The position numbers and the translations under genes were made by a program. Source: Symbiodinium natans (taxonomy: Eukaryota > Sar > Dinophyceae > Suessiales > Symbiodiniaceae). From it: a DNA stretch of 52,500 bases. Shown here piece after piece: positions 20,688-31,809 of this stretch (position 1 is the stretch's first letter; every line of letters starts with the position of its first letter). Location of the stretch: the NCBI GenBank assembly GCA_905221605.1, contig CAJNDS010001735.1, positions 587,636-640,135 of the forward strand. Direction: 5' to 3'. Under the pieces are notes generated by a model, which saw only the letters and a list, made by a program, of their open reading frames with translations, was not told where the DNA came from and ran no database searches.

Positions 20688-22692
20688 CTAAGGCCCCAAG
20701 GGCCCTAGCCCCTCAGCCCTCTGAGCACTCGAGGCCTGACCCCAAAGGCAAAACCCTAAACCCTAAACCCTAAACCCTAAACCCTAAACCCTAAACCCTA
20801 AACCTGAAACCCAACCTTAACCCTAAACCGCAGCTCTCCTAGACTTCAAGACAGAACCCCACCCCTTGTATGCTCAAAAAACTTAACTCCGGCCCACACC
20901 CTTAACCCTACACCCGAGAGTCCGTACTTCTGCAAAGAACAGGCTGAAACTCACTCCTGCAGCAGAAGGGGCAACCCACCTCACCTAAACCCTACACCCA
21001 TCACACCTAAACCCTAAACCCTAAACCCTAAACCCTAAACCCTGAACCACAAGATTGTCGAAGTGAAAACCTGTGGTTAGGGTGCGGCTTTCGGGACCCC
21101 TCTTGCCATACCAACTTTGCTGACGTGGGGGACTTTGTTTAGGGTTTAGGGTTTACTGTAGGGTCTAGGGTTTAGGGTGTTGGGGTTGGGGTTTAGGGTT
21201 TAGGGCTGAGGGTTTAGGGTTACAAAAACTTACACCTATAAGCCAATCTATGGCGTTTGCATCTCTACGTACCTCCAGGCTCAACCCCAAACCCTTAACA
21301 CCACTGATAAAACGTCGTCACGTGTCTACTTTGGCAAGCCTCGTCTTTGTGAGCTTGTGTCCCGAAAGGTCCAGGCTTGTGGTATGGCTTTAGGGTTTAG
21401 AAGTTGAGTTCGTCTTCTTCATAGACTCTCGGCAACCCTAGACCCTGGGCCCTAAATCCTAAACCCTAAACCCTAAACTCTAAATCCTAAACCCTAACCC
21501 TAAACCCTAAACCCTAAACCCTAAACCCTAACTCCTAAACCCTAAACCCTAAACCCAAGAAGGAGCTCGAAGGTCAGAAACTCACTTCAATGACAACGTA
21601 CGGAAGCCCAGGAAATTCAGCTCTTGGGTTTAGGGTTTAGGGTTTAGGGTTTAGGGTTTAGGGTTTAGGGTTTAGGGTTTAGGGGAGCTGAGGAATGAGG
21701 CTTGAGGCTTTAAAGGACTTGCGAGCTTGGGGCTTAGGGTTTAGGATGTCTTTAGGGTTTAGGGTTTAGGGTTTAGGGTTTAGGGTTTAGGGCTAGGATG
21801 TCTCAGCCTCTGGGAGGCTGAGGAATCCGCCCCCCTAAATTGGTTGCCCGGCAACCTATAGGAATGACAAGAAGGGTGTAGGGTTTAGGGTGTAAGCTTC
21901 AGTCTTAAGTGTATAAGCCTTGGGGCGAGCCTATGACTCCTATTATCCCCACACAAGGGTTCGAGAGGTTTTCTTGGGTGTCGTGTTGCAAATAGCCAAG
22001 TTGCCCAAGCCGTGAGCCACGTTCATCTGCCACTCGCCACTGGCGCATGGGTTTAGGGTTTAGGGTTTGGGGTTTAGGGTTTAGTTTATCATGTGTTGGC
22101 GTCCAGCTAACCGCCTCAAAAACTTCAGGGCCTCAACCCCCCCCCCCTTTCCCGGCCCTCAAATTTCAAGGGTTAAGGGGGTGGGGATTAAAACCCTAAA
22201 CACTCTTCGGAGGCCCGAGCAACAGCAGCTAACAGTTACACACCCGGACGCCCGCAAGTCCCTCTACCATCAACTTAAGGGTCTGGTTTGGCCCCCTTGA
22301 ATGAATCGTGGCAGCTGCCATATTCGGACAACTGCAGCGTAGCTATCCAAGACCATAAATACGTACACTCCATGCTCAAAACAGCTCCTCTCCTAATGGG
22401 AGGGAACATCCTAACCCAAGCCCGAACGCCTTGAAACCCTCGAGCCCAAACCCCCAAAACCCCTGAAGCCCTAAACCCCGAATCCCTGAAACCCTAAACC
22501 CTAAACCCTGTACCTTCAACTTAGGCTCACCCTTCAGGGAGTGGAGGACCTCAAGCTGGCAATGCTCAAAACTCCCACCCCCCACAATCATCTGGGTTTA
22601 GGGTTTAGGGTTTGGGGTTTAGGGTTTAGGGTTTAGGGTTTAGGGTTTAGGGTTTAGGATTTGGGGTTCACCGGGCTTGGGGCTGCTAACAC

Positions 22693-22939
22693 AGCAGGGG
22701 CGGCCAGTAGACATCTCCGTCTGTGTGGACAAAGCCTCTTGGCAGGCCCCCAGCAGGTTTACCTAAACCCTAAACCCTAAACCCTAAACCCTAAACCCTA
22801 AAACCTAAAACCTAAAACCTAAAACCTAAAACCTAAAACCTAAGCCTGGGATCAGGACCAATTCACGGCTTGCGGGTCTCTACGAGCTTTCTCTCGCCTG
22901 TCGTTGGGAGGTGCAGGCCAAACATTTCGGCAAGGACTG
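22693..22939 (-). CDS. Two exons of a probable MORN-type protein (strand contested)
   Basis: Minus-strand exon 22939-22867 follows ATAGCCCTCAG| and reads VLAEMFGLHLPTTGERKLVE-TRK, ending AAGCC|GTGAAT. Exon 22737-22693 continues in phase as PGFVHTDGDVYWPPL and ends CT|GTGTTA. The segment FVHTDGDVY matches the second half of a MORN repeat (x-F-V-x-x-D-G-D-V-Y), which is why I prefer this strand. A further minus exon around 22583-22538 could follow (FEHCQLEVLHSLK, donor G|GTGAGC). The plus strand also gives a phase-consistent chain here (see rejected list), so the call is moderate. The intron 22738-22866 contains the CCTAAAA/CCCTAAA array. Confidence 0.4.
22764..22842 (-). repeat. CCCTAAA array converting to CCTAAAA
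   Basis: About five CCCTAAA units are followed by six perfect CCTAAAA units, a locally homogenised variant. Confidence 0.9.
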
Positions 22940-23224
22940 CTGAGGGCTATGTCACTGACAGATTTTTTCATTAGGGTTTAGGGTTTAGGGTTCAGGGTTT
23001 AGGGTTAGGGTTTAGGGTTGCCTGGAACGCTGGAACTCCCTCAACCACCCTTCAACAGCTTGACGCTTGGAGGTACATCAATGCAGGGTGTATCCGGCTA
23101 TATGACGGACAGGAAAATGCTGTATGGGCAGGCACTAGATATTGAAAGCTTCTGATTTGGGTTCGGCCTGTGTGGTTAAGACGGCCCTGCACTTTCTCCC
23201 CGCCAGGCCCAGAAGGGGACAACC

Positions 23225-23316
23225 CTAAAACTGCATCTCCTTGAACAACAAGTCGATGGTTTGTTTAGCTTGTAGGAAGAATCCATTCACCAGGCTGGCT
23301 CTTTCCAAGGTCGTCC
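23225..23316 (-). CDS. Possible last exon of the 23.7-24.4 kb MORN gene
   Basis: After GTGGAACCAG| the minus strand reads TTLERASLVNGFFLQAKQTI-DLLFKEMQF and then TAG. It looks like a normal protein C-terminus rich in charged and aliphatic residues. It begins two bases into a codon, so it cannot join the 23706 exon (phase 0) directly. A 13-nt exon near 23415 (NETY) would reconcile the phase but is speculative. Alternatively this belongs to another transcript. The stretch 23343-23460 between them holds a dispersed repeat and a poly-C tract. Confidence 0.4.
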
Positions 23317-23492
23317 CTGGTTCCACAAACCCTAAACCCTAAAATCCCTCATATGGAGGTCTTGTTTCCCAAAATAGGGGACCCCCTTATCGACCCTAAA
23401 GCAAATACTATAAGTCTCATTCTGTGAGCCCCACATATGCAACAATCCCCCCCCCCCCCCCCCAGAAGAGACCCAAGACCCCTAAGCCCTGT

Positions 23493-23704
23493 ATAAGCCC
23501 TAAGCCCGAAACCCGAAGCCCTAGGCCGTAAGCCCTAAGCCCCAAGCCCTAAGCCCTAAACCCTAAACCGGGTTTAGGGTTTAGGGTTTAGGGTTTAGGG
23601 TTTAGGGTTTGGGTTTAGGGTTTAGGGTTTAGGGTTTAGGGTTTAGGGTTTAGGGTTTAGGGTTTAGGGTTTAGGGTTTAGGGTTTAGGGTTTAGGGTTT
23701 AGGG
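23493..23704. repeat. Convergent junction: CCCTAAA array meets TTTAGGG array
   Basis: CCCTAAG/CCCTAAA units (23493-23566) switch directly at AAACC|GGGTTTAGGG to a near-perfect 18-unit TTTAGGG array ending at 23704. The order C then G is the opposite of an end-to-end chromosome fusion, which would read G then C. In minus sense the array starts with the GC donor of the MORN exon ending at 23706. Confidence 0.9.
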
Positions 23705-23705
23705 C

Positions 23706-24401
23706 CTTATGTAAGGCCAGGTAACGGCCCTGGCCGTGCGCGCAATTGTGTTCCCAGCTTCCCTGGTAGACCTCGCTGCATTGGCAGTTAGGGTTTAGGG
23801 TTCAGGGTTTATAGGGTATAGGGTTTAGGGTTTAGGGTTTAGGTTTAAGGGTTCAGGGTTCAGGGTTTAGGTTTCTGGATTAGAGGTCAGGCCTGTGCAT
23901 GTTTGAGCTTTGAAGGTTTGAGTAATTGCAAGAGGCTTTGTAACTTTGTGAACTTCCCGCGCGGCCCTGAACCCTGAACATCCCTAAGCCCTGCAGGGGC
24001 CACTTCATTATCTTGTAGGCATGCCCTAAACTCCTCCACCCAAGCTCTGCAGTGGATCCAAGAAACCTAGTACTTCTACGATTCTATGGCTTCTGGAGCT
24101 GGGGTTTAGGGCTTTGGGCTTTGGGTTTAGGGTTTAGGGTTGAGGGTCAGCATGGAGTCTGGGTCCTCACCGAAATTAGATAGGTAATTAGTTAACCCTC
24201 GACTTCGATCATAAAAACCCTGCCTCACAAGGCCTAAACCCTAAACCCTAAACCCTGAACCCTGAACCCTAAACCCTCTACCCTAAACGGCCCTAAACCC
24301 TAAACCCTACACCCCATGAATCTGAAAGGTTGCGCCCCCAAACCATCGAAGCTCGGCCACCGGCGGCTCCATCAACCCATCGTTGAAGGCCCAGGCCATG
24401 C
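23706..24401 (-). CDS. Gene with a MORN repeat, four minus-strand exons with telomeric introns
   Basis: Exons in transcript order: 24401-24313, 24219-24171, 24046-23893 and 23775-23706. The first contains ATG in a GGCATGGCC context just after an acceptor (CCTGGTAG|GC) and reads MAWAFNDGLMEPPVAELRWF...; this may be the start codon or an internal methionine. It ends GGG|GTGTAGGG. The second reads GFYDRSRGLTNYLSNF and ends G|GTGAGG. The third is a 51-codon open stretch. The fourth reads EVYQGSWEHNCAHGQGRY, a MORN motif (Y-x-G-x-W, H-G-x-G-x-Y), and ends AAG|GCCCTAAACCC. All joins keep frame; the third exon uses a GC donor. MORN repeats mediate membrane or protein contacts, as in junctophilins and plant PIP5-kinases. 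A possible last exon is listed separately at 23225-23316. Confidence 0.5.
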
Positions 24402-24407
24402 CTACCA

Positions 24408-24615
24408 GGGTTTAGGGTTTAGGGTTTAGGGTTTGGGGTTTGGGGTTTGGGGTTTGGGGTTTGGGGTTTGGGGTTTGGGGTTTGGGGTTTGGGGTTTGGG
24501 GTTTGGGCTTTGGCAATTGGGGTTTGGGGTTTGGGGTTTGGCAATTGGGGTTTGGGGTTTGGGGTTTGGGGTTTGGGGTTTGGGGTTTGGGGTTTGGGGT
24601 TTGGGGTTTGGGGTT
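24408..24615 (+). repeat. TTTGGGG array with two GGCAATT interruptions
   Basis: Three TTTAGGG units are followed by about 25 TTTGGGG units, broken twice by the same GGCAATT motif (24513 and 24540), which shows an internal duplication of the array. The G-rich strand could form quadruplexes. It lies just upstream, in minus sense, of the exon beginning at 24401. Confidence 0.92.
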
Positions 24616-24940
24616 TATAGCTTAAGGTTGACACTGGCCCAAGCACCGAGCTACAAGTAGTCGAGCCTTTGAATCTGAGGTCTCTGGCCTTTAGGCCCCT
24701 AAGGGCTGTAGGGTTCAGGTGCCCTAAACCTTAAACCCTATACCCCAAACCCTAAACCCTAAACCCCAAACCCTAAACCCTAAACCCTAAACCCCAAACC
24801 CCAAACCCTAAACCCTAACCCTGAGAATTAGGTGGGTACAGGGTTTTACCTTTCAGCCCCACAGGCACCTCTCGTTTCCCAGCCACTGTCCCGTGTAGCT
24901 GCTGCCACTACGGAACCGGAACCTGGGTCCGCGAAGCTTT

Positions 24941-25115
24941 GGGCTTAGGGGTTTAGGGGTTTAGGGGTTGAGGGGTTGAGGGGTTTAGGGGTTTAGGGGT
25001 TGAGGGGTGGAGGGGTGGAGGGGTTTAGGGGTTGAGGGGTTGAGGGGTTTAGGGTTTAGGGTTTTAGGGGTTGAGGGGTTGAGGGGTTGAGGGGTTTAGG
25101 GTTGAGGGTGGGGCT
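24941..25115 (+). repeat. 8-bp variant array GGGGTTTA / GGGGTTGA
   Basis: About 19 octamers, alternating between GGGGTTTA and GGGGTTGA types, with GGGGTGGA twice. Confidence 0.9.
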
Positions 25116-25699
25116 AGGGCTTGGGGTTTTGGGCATTGCGGGGGATCTAGGTGTGGGGTTTAGAGTTATTTTTCTGGTTTAGGCTATGAAAGGCTCAAGG
25201 TGAATGGGGGGCTCATAGGCAGCCCAGAGATCCTACACGTTACATAATCACCCTAAACCCTAAACCCCAAATCCCAAAACCCAAATCCCAAAACCCAAAT
25301 CCCTAAACCCTAAACCCTAAACCCTAACCCTAAACCCTAAACCCTAAACCCCAAACCCCAAAACCCAAAACCCCAAACTCTAAACCCAGCCGCTAAGCCT
25401 AACGAATCGCAGGGGGCGCAGGGGGAGGAGGTTGCTTGCCCAGGGGCATCGGTCGATCCTGGAGGTGTCGGACTGATCCTGCGGTCCCAAAACTCCCGAG
25501 CGCCCTAAACCCTAAACCCTAAACCCTAAACCCTAAACCCTAAACCCTAAACCCTAAACCCTAAACCCTAAACCCTGAACCCCAAACCCTAAACCCTAGA
25601 CCCCTCTTAAGGGGCGCTTGGGGGGCTGAGTTCCCGGAGTGTTGGCCTTTAGTCGGACCACGCGGGTGGACGTCACAACGGAATCTGAAATTCCTCAAC

Positions 25700-25764
25700 T
25701 CTTTCAGCTCGGGGTCCCGAAGCCCTGTGCCGCGGTCTTCGTGGGGGCGAAGTCGAAGGAAGCT
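25700..25764 (+). CDS. Terminal exon-like island (strand uncertain)
   Basis: After TTCCTCAACTCTTTCAG| the plus strand reads LGVPKPCAAVFVGAKSKEA and stops at TAG. The minus strand over 25625-25735 is also good (GLRDPELKELRNFRFRCDVH...). The plus acceptor is the stronger signal. Confidence 0.35.
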
Positions 25765-25999
25765 TAGGGTTTAGGGTTTAGGGTTTAGGGTTTAGGGTTT
25801 AGGGTCTATTTTTACAGACCCCAAGCCCCAAGCACATAAGCCATGAAGAAACCCCAGCCCTAAAACCCTACAACCCTTTAACCCTCAAACCCTTAAACCC
25901 TGAACCCTAAAATCATAAATCCTGAACCCTAAATCGGAAACTTATCCCAATTTGTCCTGCAGGAAGGGCGCGCAACTCTTCCAGGTCCTGCTCGAAGTA

Positions 26000-26240
26000 C
26001 CTGTGTCTTGGGTTAACGTTCCAAAAATTAACCCCAGCAAAAGATATGTGTTTTATATATAGTAGATGAGGTTGTATATACTCAGTTCATCTCCTTAGTT
26101 TACTTTAGGCCAATAAATTAATAGCAGATACGTACATAGCATGTTTATACGTCTGTGCATCATATAGTTGAATGGTAAAGACCTCTGATAAACACAGAAA
26201 ACCTGCCAAAGACATGCTTTTGACCTGGGCATCGGGCGCG
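26000..26240. other. AT-rich unique stretch
   Basis: Contains TTATATATAG, AATAAATTAATAGC and ATACGTACAT. No convincing frame or structure. Confidence 0.6.
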
Positions 26241-26646
26241 AAGGCAGCCGAACAAACCGTAAATCCTAAACCCTAAACCCTGAACCCTAAACCCTAAACC
26301 CTAAGCCCTGAACCCTGAACCCTGAACCCTGAACCCTGAACCCTAAACCCTAAACCCTAGCCTACACCTTAAAGAACTCTGATCAACGACCAAAGGCTGG
26401 GCCCACGGGCGTATGGCTGAGCAGGACAGTGCTGGGATGGGGGTGCGCCATCGCCTGGCAACAACCACATGGAGCCTATGAGTTATGGGTTTAGGGTTTG
26501 AATTATGGGTTTAGGGTTTAGGGTTCGGATTTAGGGTTTAGGGTTACGGTTTTAAGGTCCAGAGTTTAGGCGGGATAACAGCCACTGATGTGCAGGCGTG
26601 GCAGGTCTATCGCGCCTCGAGAACCCTTTTCCTACTCATATTCTTC

Positions 26647-26846
26647 GTAGCCCCGTAACCATCTTATCATCAGGGCACCTTTTATTTATTTATTGTATTC
26701 ATTTTTGTTTTGTTTCTGGGTGGGGGGGGGGTGGTTGCTTTATAATCGTGAACCCAAGCCTAAATCCTAAACAATTTTAAGCCCTAAACCCTAACCCACC
26801 CCCCGCCCCCCCCCCCAAACAAAGGCAAAGGGCACCCCTGGGCTAC
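26647..26846. mobile_element. Family B element, long diverged copy
   Basis: Begins GTAGCCCCGTAACC and ends GGGCACCCCTGGGCTAC. The interior contains a G-run, CCCTAAA-like units (26765-26795) and a C-run. A further end-like sequence (GGCACCACTGGGATACC) follows after another array at 26886-26902. Confidence 0.5.
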
Positions 26847-28166
26847 CTAAACCCTAAACCCTAAACCCAAAACCCTAAACCCTAAGGCACCACTGGGATA
26901 CCAAGTATTCCTAATGCTCCCACTACTCCTTCTTCGCTCCTCCTTCTTCACACGCCACCAATGTTTAGGGTTTAGGGTTCTCGGGGTTAGGGTTTAAGGT
27001 TTAGGGTGTTCGGGTTTTCGGGTTTGGGCTTAGAAGTATCCAGAGGACATGCCAAACAGGTGCGTATCTTTTCGAGGACTATGGGCTCTAAGACAAGGAC
27101 AGCGACTGCTTGGGGGCTTGCGCTAATCGGGGTACCTTATGGGGGGTCCTTGTTATGAGGGGATCCTACCCCCCATTTCATACTGGATTCGAGCTGCGCC
27201 TTATGCCGGCAAAACAAGTGGCCATAAAGGGCGCAAGCCTAGAAGCTTTCACACGGCCGAGTCGAGCTCGGACAGAAAACTTGATGTTCGGAAAACCCAT
27301 CCAAGAGACCCTAAACCCCAAACCCTAAACCCTAAACCCTAAACCCTAATTAAACCCTAAACCCTAAACCCCACAAACTCTACAGACACATTCTGGATGC
27401 CGGCTCTGGTTGCCCTAGTTTCTGGAGCCTGAGTTCTACTGAAGATGAAGCCCGTAGCCCTTCAAATTTCTCGAGTTTTGGGGTTTAGGGTTTAGGGTTT
27501 AGGGTTTATATAGGGTTGAAGGTATCCGCAGCACACGGCGCAGGAAGACGTGCAGGGAAAGCATGGCCATCTATCGGCTGTGACGAAGATGCTCCTGCCA
27601 GTGGGCCGGTCCGAGATTGCGATTGCAGGGTCTCGGGTTTAGGGTTTAGGGTTGTTGGTTGTTTAGGGGTTAATGAAGGATTTGGGTTTCGGGCTCAGGG
27701 GCTGAGCTTGCTTGGGAGTTTACGACAACCTTATAACGCGAGGTTTAGGGTTTAGGCTTTTAGGGTTCAGGGTTTGGGGTCTATGGCTGCACAGGGTTGT
27801 ATAGGAGAATTGGCAACACATGAAAAGTTACCCCATATCAGCCCTAAACCCGAAACCCGAAACCCTAGACCCTAAACCCTAACCCTAAACACTAAACCCT
27901 AGCCCCAAGCCCTAAATCCCAGACCCCCAGTCTAAGGTTTAGGGTTCAGGCATGTCGGTGTTCTGCGCCCATAAACACCCTAGACCCTAGACCCTAGATC
28001 CTAGACCCTAGACCCCAAACCCTAAACCCTAAACCCCTACACCGCCAGTCCTGTCCAGCACCAAAGACCCTAGACCCTACACCCCAAGTCTTAAACCAAA
28101 CCCTAAACTTAAACCCGAAGCCCCGAACCCTGAACGTTAAAGCTTCCTTGCCAAACCTTAGAATCT

Positions 28167-28309
28167 AGGTTGCCCAATAACCTAGGATGAAAAGGGGTGC
28201 CCTTTTTTCTTAACGGGGTTGAAGAGGGAACCTAACCCCCCCCCCCCTCCCAAAAAAAAAAACAAAACAAGAGAGAGAGAGAGAGAGAATAAGAGCACGA
28301 TTGGGAACC
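28167..28309. mobile_element. Family B element with a GA microsatellite
   Basis: Begins AGGTTGCCCAATAACCTAGG and ends GATTGGGAACCC. The interior has a C-run, an A-run and about ten GA repeats. Confidence 0.55.
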
Positions 28310-28318
28310 CAAACATCC

Positions 28319-28437
28319 ACCCTAAACCCTAAACCCTAAACCCTAAACCCTAAACCCTAAACCCTAAACCCTAAACCCTAAACCCTAAACCCTAAACCCT
28401 AAACCCTAAACCCTAAACCCTAAACCCTAAACCCAAA
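28319..28437 (-). repeat. Near-perfect CCCTAAA array (about 17 units)
   Basis: Uninterrupted C-orientation units between the B-family element at 28167-28309 and an exon-like island. Confidence 0.94.
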
Positions 28438-28980
28438 CTTTCAGACCTTGAGACCGGAGACTCCCGAAGCCCTGCGACCGAAAGAAGGCTTCATGGCCCC
28501 AAGCCACTGAGCCCAACAACTTAGGGTTTCGGGGTTAGGGTTTCGGTTTTAGGTTTAGGGTTTACAACCGGGTTTCGGGTCTCGGGTTTAGGGTAAACAC
28601 TAAACCCGAAACCCTGAACCCTAAACCCGAAACCCTGAACCCTGAACCCTCAACTTGGGACCAACCAACAAAACATCCCTGCGCCTGGTCGCGGCTCTTT
28701 GGGGAGGGCCGCCTCCACCTGTCCTGGTAGGGTTTAGGGTTTGGGTTTAGGATCTAGGGTTTGGGGTTTGGGGTCTAGGGTTTGGGGTTTGGGGTTTAGG
28801 GTTTTGGGATGAACCCGGCCAAAACCCCATATAGTGGAGTTGAGTGCTTATGCTGAGGGCTTAGTGTCTTAAGGTTGTCGGTTTTCGGTTTTAGGGACAT
28901 GTACTTTCGAGCTTGAAGGTTTCAGGGCCGTTTTTGTTTTCTCTTTTGGGGGGGGGTGTTGTAAGTCTTTCGGGCGCTAA

Positions 28981-29240
28981 TCATGGGTTCCCCTACTACC
29001 CCCCCCTCTCTACTACCCCCCCACCCCCCCCCCCCCCCCCCCCCGAGGTTTCCCCCACAATTAAGGGATAACGAAGCCTAATTAAGGCTATTGAAGGGGG
29101 CAACCTGGAGGGGGGGGGGGGGAGGGGGTAGCCCTAAACCCTAAGCCCTAAGCCCTAAGCCCTAAACCCTAAACCCTAAACCCTAAAGCCTAAACCCTAA
29201 ACCCTACCAGTATAGAGGGGGGTAGTAGGGAAACCCATGA
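28981..29240. mobile_element. Family H inverted-repeat element with a telomeric array inside
   Basis: Arms TCATGGGTTCCCCTACTACC and GGTAGTAGGGAAACCCATGA are near-perfect inverted repeats. The interior has CTCTCTACTACC and AGTATAGAGGGG arms, C-runs, G-runs and a CCCTAAG/CCCTAAA block (29132-29211). Confidence 0.78.
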
Positions 29241-29409
29241 ACTAAGAGCCCCAACTGGGTCCTTACTCTTCTCGACAGGGGGGCTGCCAGGGCTCTTGTG
29301 GGGGTTAGGGTTTAAGGTTCGGGGCTAAGGGATTCGTTTTCTAAACCCTAAGTCCTAAACCCTAAACCCTACTCCGTGTCTACGAGGACCTCAACAGTAA
29401 ACTCTTCGC

Positions 29410-29552
29410 AGCCCAGCAACCATATCATGATAGGGTACCCTTTCTTTTGGGTTGGTTACTTTACAAGCTAAAGGGCACACAGCCCTAAACCCTAAACCCT
29501 AAACCCTAAACCCTAAACCCTAAACCCTAAACCCTAAGGGTACCACTGGGCC
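29410..29552. mobile_element. Family B element interrupted by a CCCTAAA array
   Basis: Left AGCCCAGCAACC...GGGTACCC, right GGGTACCACTGGGCC. Between AAAGGGCACACA and GGGTACCACTG sit about eight CCCTAAA units (29482-29537), opposite in orientation to those in the copy at 47083. Confidence 0.68.
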
Positions 29553-30470
29553 ACTAAATCTCAGCGCCTCGACGGATGGCGCAGCTGTCTGTGGAGCATT
29601 CCTGGCAAAGCCCGGCAACCTTATAGGGTTTAGGGTTAGGGTGTTAGGGTTTAGGGTGTTAGGGTGTTAGGGTTTAGGGTTTAGGGTTTAGAGTTTAGGG
29701 TTTAGGGTTTAGGGTTTGGGGTTTGGGGTTTGGGGTTGAGGGTTTGTAAGTTTTTGGGTTCAGAGATTTGGGGTGTAAAGTTTAGGGTTGGGGGTTAGGT
29801 TTGTGGCTATATTCGGGCCTTCGGTTGAATTGGGGCTTTTGAGGTTTGGGGAGGGCTAAACAAGACTGCTGGGATGGGTTTCTTTGCAAAGAAGCCCTAA
29901 CCTGGAACAACCACCCCTTACGAATGTATTGCTGCTAAGAACAAGGGGGACGAAACCTTAGAACAATCCTTCCCCATCCACCACCCCTCTGAACCACCTG
30001 AGCCGTGTTCCAGGGAAGCTTGCCGGGCCACCCTAAACCCTAAACCCTAAACCCTAAACCCTAAACCCTAAACCCTAAAGGATTTGGCGTTTAGAGTTTT
30101 CCGGCCGTGAAAGTCGCGACGAACAAGCCCTGAAAGTCCGACGAATCCAAGCCACGAACGTTGCTGTTTGCCTGGTTCTTCCCTGGGCATGCGCGACTTG
30201 ATGGGTGCCCTGTTCGAGCCCCTTATGTTCATGGAACCCCAAACCCCAAACCCCAAACCCCAATCCCCAAACCCTAAACCCTGAACCTAAACCTTAAACC
30301 CTAAACTCTAAACCCTAAACCCTAAACCCTAAACCCTAAACCCTAAACCCTAAAACCCTAAACCCTAAACCACAAGAACCAGTAAGCGATCCCCCAAGAC
30401 TCACCCGCAGGACTCGCCCGGCTACTTGCTGAACCCGAAAAACCAAGAAACGAGGTCGTAGGAGGGGATG

Positions 30471-30800
30471 GGGCTTAGAACTTTAGGGTTTTGCTCCGAC
30501 AGAGATCCCACCCTACACCCTAAACCCTAAACCCTAAACCCTAAACCCTAAACCCTAAACCCTAAACCCTAAACCCTAAACCCTAAACCCTAAACCCCAG
30601 ATGACACATCAAGGCGTCCCTTCTGCCTGGCCCATGGTAGATGTGCCACGGGCACCTCGTCGCTCTCCGCAAGCAGTTTGGGGTTTAGGGTTTAGGGTTT
30701 AGGGTCTAGGGTTTGGGGTTTAGGGTTTAGGGTTTAGGGCCTAGGGTGTAGGGTGTAGGGTGGGACCCCTGTCGGAGCAAAACCCTAAAGTTCTAAGCCC
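30471..30800. repeat. Inverted duplication with telomeric arms
   Basis: Positions 30471-30518 (GGGCTTAGAACTTTAGGGTT and following) recur in reverse complement at 30753-30800 with two differences. Inside them, C-orientation units (30519-30598) and G-orientation units (30676-30750) also mirror each other around a unique 77-bp centre (30599-30675). The total palindrome is about 330 bp. Confidence 0.92.
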
Positions 30801-31359
30801 CTTAGGGTTTGGGGTTTAGGGTTTAGGGTTTAGGGTCTAGGGTTTGGGGTTTATAGGGTTCTGGGTTGAGGGCCTAGGGCTTGGGGTTCCGGGTGCAGCT
30901 CTCCACAACAGCCCAAATCTTGAGGTGATGTCGCACTGGTCAGAGCCCACGCCCTCCAAGGGTCAATACAGCCTAGCGCTTGGCCCTGCTTTCCAGGGCA
31001 ACCGAGCGACTTCAGTGATTTGGGTCGGGTAGCTTACATCCGTTCACAAACCTGGAAACACAGCTGCACACACTGTGACCCCTGCCCTGAGCCCTGCCGC
31101 AACCCCAAACCCCAAACCCCAAACCCCAAACCCCAAACCCCCAACCCCAAACCCCAAACCCCAAACCCCCAACCCCAAACTCTTCCGGGCATCACCCAAG
31201 CGCCGGACTACATGCACGAGGCGGCCAGTGGCAACGGGAGCGGAAACATGCCAAGCACTTGCTGTGATTCTGCTTGTAGGGTTTAGGGTTTAGGGTTTAG
31301 GGTTTAGGGTTTAGGGTTTAGGGTTTAGGGTTAGGGTTTAGGGCATTTAGGGCATTTAG

Positions 31360-31778
31360 GGCATTTACAGCTGCAACAAGGAGGCCCTGATGCTGCTCGA
31401 CGCTCTTGAGCCCTAAGCTCCAGATGCGTTCTATGCCTTCATGAGCTCGGGGGAGCTCTGGCTTGCACTGACTCTTGGAATGCCTAGAGGGCGCGGGGTT
31501 TAGGGTTTAGGGTTTAGGGTTTAGGGTTTAGGGTTTAGGGGAACTACAGCCAAGCAGATGAACTGCAGGGGCTTCGGGATTTCGGGTGTGAAGGGCGGGG
31601 GGGGGGGGTGGCGGGGGGCGGTGGGGTTCCTACCGAGGGCATCCCTTTACTTGAAATTCAAGTTGGAGTATAGGCATGTCTATCGGAACTTTGGCTGTAT
31701 CTTTATATATCAATATATATATATATATATGTGGATAGATATAGAGATAGAGAGATAGATAGAGAGATAGAGAGAGAG

Positions 31779-31809
<31 letters not shown>

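Noticed and set aside
22338-23145. A plus-strand gene with exons 22338-22419, 22538-22595, 22695-22756, 22856-22975 and 23059-23145, all phase-consistent and ending in TGA.
   Set aside because: The minus strand of the same islands carries a MORN-type peptide (FVHTDGDVY) and a more protein-like charged sequence, and it agrees with its neighbours. The plus chain shows that phase agreement alone is weak evidence here.
24419-24660. Open frames of repeating P-N-P-K-P-Q-T or G-F-G-V-W-G-L.
   Set aside because: Direct translation of the TTTGGGG array.
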